6,213 nucleotides of DNA from JAFMIX01 sp031371425. GTDB lineage: Bacteria > Verrucomicrobiota > Verrucomicrobiia > Limisphaerales > JAFMIX01. A program made the position numbers and the translations under genes. The stretch is from positions 1 to 6,213 of the forward strand of contig JANMJO010000090.1 of the NCBI GenBank assembly GCA_031371425.1. Reading direction: 5' to 3'. Positions 1-3,666 of the stretch are shown piece after piece; position 1 is the stretch's first letter; each line of letters begins with the position of its first letter. Under the pieces are notes generated by a model, which ran no database searches, had not been told where the DNA came from, and worked only from the letters and a program-made list of their open reading frames with translations.

Positions 1-1
1 C

Positions 2-142
2 CGCTATTTCGAGTGCAACTACGGCGAGGCTGGCATCCCGCTGGACAAATGGTTCGGCACGTTCCGCGACGGCCTGCCCGACGGCACGGGTGCAAAGCTG
101 AAGGAAGAGCATCAATTTGGAGCGCGGCAAACGACCGAATAG
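2..142 (+). CDS. Sterol desaturase / fatty acid hydroxylase family protein, C-terminal fragment (5' end outside window)
   Basis: This is a partial reading frame, open from the window edge to a TAG at 140-142, giving 46 residues of C-terminus. It begins RYFECNYGEAGIPLDKWFGT. In the membrane-bound di-iron fatty acid hydroxylase/sterol desaturase superfamily the last histidine box (HHRxFxxNYG) is followed by a PLDxWFGTFxDG segment, and the fragment fits just after that box; the two histidines would lie immediately upstream, outside the window. Family members hydroxylate or desaturate sterols, carotenoids or lipid chains at the inner membrane using oxygen. The substrate cannot be inferred from a tail. 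The last 15 or so residues (KLKEEHQFGARQTTE) are polar and typical of a cytoplasmic end. No terminator hairpin is obvious right after the stop. The family call rests on one conserved segment, so the full gene upstream is needed to confirm it. Confidence 0.72.
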   Translation, partial: RYFECNYGEAGIPLDKWFGTFRDGLPDGTGAKLKEEHQFGARQTTE

Positions 143-218
143 CATTACAAAAAAACATCTGCCTCGGGGCGGCGTGCCGAGCTTGAGCTTTGCGACGGAC
201 ACGGCCAAGGCAATTTAG

Positions 219-350
219 GCGGCGCGTGAACAGCGCATCAACTGGTGGCGCGCCGCCAAGTTCGGGAGGGTCATTCATTGGGGAACTTATTTCATTGGCG
301 CGAAGGAGATGGGTTGGAATCATCCGGCGAACCGGGCAAGCTCTTCACGG
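219..350 (+). pseudogene. Relic resembling the N-terminus of a GH29 alpha-L-fucosidase, cut off by the repeat element
   Basis: Read in the frame beginning at 219, this stretch encodes AAREQRINWWRAAKFG, then RVIHWGTYFIGAKEMGWNH. The pattern WWRxAKFGxxIHWGxY is a close match to the opening of the catalytic barrel of GH29 alpha-L-fucosidases (typically WWRxARFGxFIHWGxYS), secreted enzymes that remove fucose from glycans. A TAG at 216-218 sits directly before the match. The same frame upstream of it (SFATDTAKAI) reads like the mature start that would follow a signal peptide, so the stop may be a nonsense change. There is no start codon in a sensible place. The frame is lost at the repeat that begins near 351, and a TGA follows at 399-401. 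I saw no continuation of the enzyme after either repeat copy. It is best read as a dead fragment left by insertion or deletion. The family call depends on about 25 residues and could be chance similarity. Confidence 0.5.
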
Positions 351-513
351 TTTAACCCGAACGCCGAAGTTGAACCGCTAATCGGCGCTGATTTTCGCTG
401 ATTACCAGGGGGAGCGGAATCCCGAGACGGAAAAAAGTTCTCGGGAAACAGTTTGCGGGATGACTTTGAATTAGCGTCCATTAGCGCGGATTAGCGGTTT
501 CAATTTCGGGTTT
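351..513 (+). repeat. Palindromic MITE/REP-like element, copy A
   Basis: This approximately 163-bp element is repeated in inverted orientation at 3246-3417. Over the core (359-509 against the reverse complement of 3259-3409) the copies differ at only three positions, about 407, 412 and 427. The element is itself an imperfect palindrome. The left arm carries CGCTAAT or CGCTGAT at 376, 386 and 396. The right arm carries ATTAGCG at 470, 480 and 490, the same units on the other strand, again exactly 10 bp apart. A central hairpin pairs TCCCGAG (420-426) with CTCGGGA (440-446). There is no coding capacity. The left boundary is taken at the TTTAACCC end shared with copy B. The right boundary is less certain, because copy A lacks about 7 bp present in copy B outside the core. 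Its right end lies about 12 bp before the ilvA start codon. A non-autonomous transposable element or large REP-type palindrome is the simplest reading. Confidence 0.85.
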
Positions 514-525
514 CAATGATATAAA

Positions 526-1785
526 ATGAATCTGAATCTTAACGACATTCGCGCCGCCGCCGAACGGTTGCGCGGCAACATTCAACTCACGCCCTGCACT
601 TACGCCCGGACATTGTCCCAGATCACCGGCGCGGAAGTGTTCCTCAAATTCGAGAACCTGCAGTTCACAGCCGCCTTCAAAGAACGCGGCGCATTGAACA
701 AGTTGTTGAGCCTCACGCCGGCGCAGCGGCGGCGCGGCGTCATCGCCATGTCGGCCGGCAACCACGCGCAGGGCGTGGCGTATCATGCGCGGCGGCTCGG
801 CATTCCGGCGGTCATCGTCATGCCGCAATACACGCCCAACGTGAAGGTCGAACACACGCGCGGCCACGATGCGGAGGTGGTTTTGCACGGCGAAACTTTT
901 GATGATGCGAGCCGGTTCGCGCACACCTTGGCGCGGCGGCGACGGCTTACGCTGGTGCATCCTTACGATGATCCGCTGGTGATGGCCGGGCAGGGGACGA
1001 TTGCTTTGGAGATGCTCGAGCAGCAGCCCGATTTGGAAACGTTGCTCGTGCCCATTGGCGGCGGCGGACTGATTGCCGGCATGGCGGTGGCGGCGCGCGC
1101 CCTCAAGCCCGGCTTGGAAATCTTCGGCGTGCAATCCGAGCGTTTTCCCGCCATGGCTCAAATCCTGCGCGGCCAGCCGGTTGTCTGCGACCGCTATACC
1201 ATTGCTGAAGGCATCGCGGTCAAGCAGCCCGGTCGGCTGACCCGGACGGTGGTGCGGAAACTTGTGCGCGACATCCTCCTCGTGGGCGAAGGCGAACTCG
1301 AGAACGCCATTCTGATGCTGTTGCAAATCGAGAAAACAGTTGTCGAGGGCGCGGGTGCCTGCGGCTTGGCCGCGCTGCTGAAGCATCGGAAACAATTTCG
1401 TAAAAAGCGCGTGGGGCTGGTGTTGAGCGGCGGCAACATTGATTTGCTGACGCTCTCCTCCATCATTCAACGAGGGCTTGTTCGCAACGGCCAGTTGGTG
1501 CGCTTGCGCGTGGAGATCCGCGATGTGCCGGGGGAGCTGGCGCGGGTGACGGGGCTGATCGGAACAGCGGGCGCGAACATCATGGAGGTGCATCATCAGC
1601 GTGCCTTCAGCGCGCATCCGTTGCAGACGACCCTGGTGGATTTCATCATCCAGACGCGTGACCGCGAGCATCTGGATCAGATTCTTGCCGCATTGCACGC
1701 GGTGGGTTCGCGCGCCTCGCTGCCAGATCGCGACCTGCTCACGACAGCCCGCGCCACGCAGCGGCGGAAAAAACAAAAGCGTTGA
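526..1785 (+). CDS. ilvA: Threonine ammonia-lyase (threonine dehydratase), PLP-dependent, with C-terminal ACT domain
   Basis: This cytoplasmic enzyme deaminates L-threonine to 2-oxobutanoate and ammonia, the first step toward isoleucine or of threonine catabolism; serine is a usual side substrate. The 419-residue protein is a fold-type II PLP enzyme. The Schiff-base lysine is K52 in FKERGA, the phosphate-side SAGNHAQG motif is at 76-83, the glycine-rich loop GGGG at 178-181, and VLSGGNID at 299-306. One ACT domain spans about 327-400 (VEIRDVPGELARVTGLIG), the likely allosteric site. The length and single ACT domain match the approximately 400-residue tdcB-like ilvA class rather than the 500-residue two-ACT biosynthetic form. 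The residue two before the lysine is alanine (AAFK), where most relatives have serine. A basic tail (RRKKQKR) ends the protein. The ATG at 526 gives the expected N-terminus but has no Shine-Dalgarno; repeat copy A ends about 12 bp upstream. The symbol could equally be tdcB. Confidence 0.93.
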   Translation: MNLNLNDIRAAAERLRGNIQLTPCTYARTLSQITGAEVFLKFENLQFTAAFKERGALNKLLSLTPAQRRRGVIAMSAGNHAQGVAYHARRLGIPAVIVMPQYTPNVKVEHTRGHDAEVVLHGETFDDASRFAHTLARRRRLTLVHPYDDPLVMAGQGTIALEMLEQQPDLETLLVPIGGGGLIAGMAVAARALKPGLEIFGVQSERFPAMAQILRGQPVVCDRYTIAEGIAVKQPGRLTRTVVRKLVRDILLVGEGELENAILMLLQIEKTVVEGAGACGLAALLKHRKQFRKKRVGLVLSGGNIDLLTLSSIIQRGLVRNGQLVRLRVEIRDVPGELARVTGLIGTAGANIMEVHHQRAFSAHPLQTTLVDFIIQTRDREHLDQILAALHAVGSRASLPDRDLLTTARATQRRKKQKR

Positions 1786-1791
1786 GTCGGC

Positions 1792-1819
1792 GAAGTGAAC
1801 AGATGCACAGTCGCACTTC
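1792..1819 (+). terminator. Weak hairpin after ilvA, possible terminator
   Basis: GAAGTG (1792-1797) can pair with CACTTC (1814-1819) around a 16-nt loop, starting 7 bp after the ilvA stop. It is followed by TTGGAAATTTT rather than a clean T-run. The stem is short and the loop long, so termination here is doubtful. If it is not functional, ilvA and the aminopeptidase gene could be co-transcribed across the 128-bp gap. Confidence 0.22.
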
Positions 1820-1913
1820 TTGGAAATTTTATATGAAGCGATACGAGCGCTGCTCACGCCGCGATTTACTTACACTTGGATTACTGACACGATAAACTGC
1901 AAACAAATCAAAC

Positions 1914-3203
1914 ATGAAATCTATCCCGATTCCCGCTGAACTCTTCGTCACCAACCGCGCCCGGCTCACGCAATTGCTGCCGCCGCGCTCCGTCGCCTTC
2001 TTCAATGCGAACGACATCATGCCCACGAACGCCGACGGTTCGATGGGCCATTTGCAGAACGCCGACCTGTTCTACCTCACCGGCGTGCATCAGGAGGAAA
2101 CCATCCTGATGCTCGCGCCGGATGCGTTCGACCCGAATAATCGCGAGGTGCTCTTCGTGCGCGAGACGAGCGAGCTGCTCACGATCTGGGAGGGACACAA
2201 GTTGACGAAGGCGCAGGCCGCGGCGGTTTCCGGCATCAAGACGGTCAAGTTGTTGAGCGATTTCCCCATCATCTTCCGCACGGTGATGTGCGAGGCGGAG
2301 AATGTTTTTCTCAACTCCAACGAGTATCAACGCGCAGCGACGGATGTAGAGACGCGCGATGCGCGGTTCGTTCAGGAGTGCCGGCGGAAATATCCGCTGC
2401 ATCATTACCACCGGGTTGCGCCGCTCATGTATGCGCTGCGCATGGTGAAGTCCGAACATGAAGTGGCTGCGATTCAGGCGGCGTGCGATTTGACGGCCAA
2501 AGGTTTCAAGCGCGTGTGCCGCTTCGTGAAACCCGGCGTGAACGAGGCGGAAGTGGAAGCCGAGTTCGCCCACGAGTTCATCCGCGCAAAGGGCGTGTTC
2601 GCCTACGGGCCAATCATCGCCGGCGGCGCGAACAACAACATCCTGCACTACGGCCAGAATGATCAGCCGTGCAAGAAGGGCGAGTTGCTGCTGCTCGATG
2701 TGGCGGCGGGGCTGGGTAATTACATGAGCGACCTGACGCGGACGATTCCCGTGAGCGGACGTTACACGCGCCGGCAGAAGCAGGTTTACAACGCCGTCTT
2801 GCGCATTTTCCGCCACATGTCCAAGGCCATGGTGCCGGGCAAGACGATGAGGGATTTGCGGATTGAGTGCGATCAGATCACGGGCGAGGAATGTGTGAAG
2901 CTGGGTTTGTTGAAGGCGTCCGCGCTCAAGAAGCAGACGTTGGATAACCCGGCGGCCAAGCCCTGGTTCATGCACGGCGTGTCTCACCCCATCGGGCTGG
3001 ATGTGCACGATGTGGGTTATCAATGCTTCAAGATTGAGCCGGGCTGGGTGCTGACGTGCGAGCCGGCGATTTACATCAAGGAAGAAGGCTTCGGCGTGCG
3101 TCTGGAAAACACCGTGCTCATCACCGAAGGTGGGCAGACCGATTTGATGGCGAAGATTCCCATCGAGGCGGAGGAGATCGAGGATCTGATGAACCGCCGG
3201 TAG
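1914..3203 (+). CDS. pepP: Xaa-Pro aminopeptidase (aminopeptidase P, peptidase family M24B)
   Basis: This 429-residue metallopeptidase releases the N-terminal residue from peptides whose second residue is proline, a cytoplasmic role in peptide turnover. An AMP_N-type domain occupies about residues 5-150 (QNADLFYLTGVHQEE at 48-62), followed by the pita-bread M24 catalytic domain from about 175 to 415. All five expected dinuclear-metal ligands are visible by motif: D262 (LLLLDVA), D273 (SDLTRT), H358 (GVSHPIGLD), E383 (TCEPAIY) and E398 (RLEN). H245 (LHYG) and H365 (DVHDVG) match the conserved substrate-site histidines. Length is normal for bacterial PepP. The opening KSIPIPAELFVTNR resembles Bacteroidetes and Verrucomicrobia homologues, supporting the ATG at 1914, although only A-rich sequence and no Shine-Dalgarno precedes it. 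No signal peptide is present. It lies 128 bp after ilvA on the same strand; no obvious promoter could be assigned in the gap. A prolidase is less likely given the N-terminal domain. Confidence 0.93.
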   Translation: MKSIPIPAELFVTNRARLTQLLPPRSVAFFNANDIMPTNADGSMGHLQNADLFYLTGVHQEETILMLAPDAFDPNNREVLFVRETSELLTIWEGHKLTKAQAAAVSGIKTVKLLSDFPIIFRTVMCEAENVFLNSNEYQRAATDVETRDARFVQECRRKYPLHHYHRVAPLMYALRMVKSEHEVAAIQAACDLTAKGFKRVCRFVKPGVNEAEVEAEFAHEFIRAKGVFAYGPIIAGGANNNILHYGQNDQPCKKGELLLLDVAAGLGNYMSDLTRTIPVSGRYTRRQKQVYNAVLRIFRHMSKAMVPGKTMRDLRIECDQITGEECVKLGLLKASALKKQTLDNPAAKPWFMHGVSHPIGLDVHDVGYQCFKIEPGWVLTCEPAIYIKEEGFGVRLENTVLITEGGQTDLMAKIPIEAEEIEDLMNRR

Positions 3204-3207
3204 CATT

Positions 3208-3235
3208 GCGCGTGAACCATCTCCCGTTCACTCGC
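3208..3235 (+). terminator. Hairpin after pepP, possible transcription terminator
   Basis: GTGAAC (3212-3217) pairs perfectly with GTTCAC (3226-3231) around an 8-nt loop. One mismatch out, GCG (3208-3210) pairs with CGC (3233-3235), giving a 9-bp interrupted stem that starts 5 bp after the pepP stop. The following sequence is pyrimidine-rich (CACCTTGTCCTTT) but has no uninterrupted T-run. It is the best terminator candidate in the window, with repeat copy B beginning about 11 bp later as a second strong potential structure. Confidence 0.42.
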
Positions 3236-3245
3236 CACCTTGTCC

Positions 3246-3417
3246 TTTAACCCGAGTTCCGAAATTGAAACCGCTAATCCGCGCTAATGGACGCTAATTC
3301 AAAGTCATCCCGCAAACTGTTTCCCGAGAACTTTTTTCCGGCTCGGGATTCCGCTTCCCCCGGTAATCAGCGAAAATCAGCGCCGATTAGCGGTTCAACT
3401 TCGGCGTTCCGGTTTAA
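3246..3417 (-). repeat. Palindromic MITE/REP-like element, copy B (inverted relative to copy A)
   Basis: This is the second copy of the element at 351-513, in the opposite orientation, with 148 of 151 core bases identical (3259-3409). Its arms carry CGCTAAT at 3272, 3282 and 3292, and the inverse unit (ATCAGCG or ATTAGCG) at 3366, 3376 and 3386. Both sets have exact 10-bp spacing. The central hairpin is TCCCGAG (3322-3328) with CTCGGGA (3342-3348). TTTAA occurs in the same orientation at both outer edges (3246-3250 and 3413-3417), which could be a target-site duplication or part of the terminal repeat. There is no open reading frame of note inside. It sits between the pepP terminator candidate and the leader of the secreted-protein gene, so as transcript it could also act as a terminator in either direction. 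Confidence 0.85.
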
Positions 3418-3565
3418 TACACTTTAGAGTTGGGAATTGCAGCGCAAAACGGAACTTAATATAACGCAAAATGGGAGTAGTATATTTTCGTCACGCAGCT
3501 AGAGTATTCCGTACACATTAATTGAAGAGGGCGTTCTCTCATTGCATTTTTGGAGTCAGCTTCGC

Positions 3566-3610
3566 GGTGTCGGCTACGACCACCCGAAACTTCCGGGCAT
3601 GATAGGCCCG
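3566..3610 (+). promoter_or_regulatory. Two adjacent GC-rich hairpins in the leader of the LamG protein gene
   Basis: The 249 bp between repeat copy B and the start at 3667 hold no gene. Within them, GGTG-TCG (3566-3572) pairs with CGA-C-CACC (3577-3584) around a GCTA tetraloop with one bulged C. Then CGGGC (3594-3598) pairs with GCCCG (3606-3610) around a 7-nt loop. CCCG at 3583-3586 could instead pair with CGGG at 3594-3597, which would break the second hairpin and trim the first, so two alternative folds are possible. About 56 A-rich bases follow to the start codon. I do not recognise a known riboswitch class here. No convincing -35/-10 pair was identified. Confidence 0.28.
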
Positions 3611-3666
3611 CTTTAGTAATCGCTTTGAAGTAGTAAACAAAACCAAAACGAAAGACAGATTAAATT

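Noticed and set aside
190..381. 63-codon + strand frame MRRTRPRQFRR...
   Set aside because: It is arginine-rich, overlaps the GH29-like frame in a different register and runs into the repeat element. There is no ribosome site or recognisable motif.
376..496. Short phased repeats as a possible CRISPR array or origin iteron set
   Set aside because: The units are 7 bp at 10-bp steps in two inverted arms with no spacer-length gaps, and the element occurs twice with no cas, rep or dnaA-type neighbour. A MITE/REP-like palindrome fits better.
520..525. TATAAA directly before the ilvA ATG as a -10 promoter box
   Set aside because: It abuts the start codon, so transcription would start inside the coding sequence, and no matching -35 box was seen.
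481..1857. 458-codon antisense reading frame over ilvA
   Set aside because: It mirrors the strongly supported ilvA frame, has a low-complexity His/Gln/Arg-rich translation with no recognisable motif, and starts and ends in non-coding flanks. It is a codon-bias shadow.
1908..3206. 432-codon antisense reading frame over pepP
   Set aside because: It almost exactly shadows the pepP gene, with all metal-binding motifs on the + strand. The His/Arg/Leu-rich translation matches no family I recognise.
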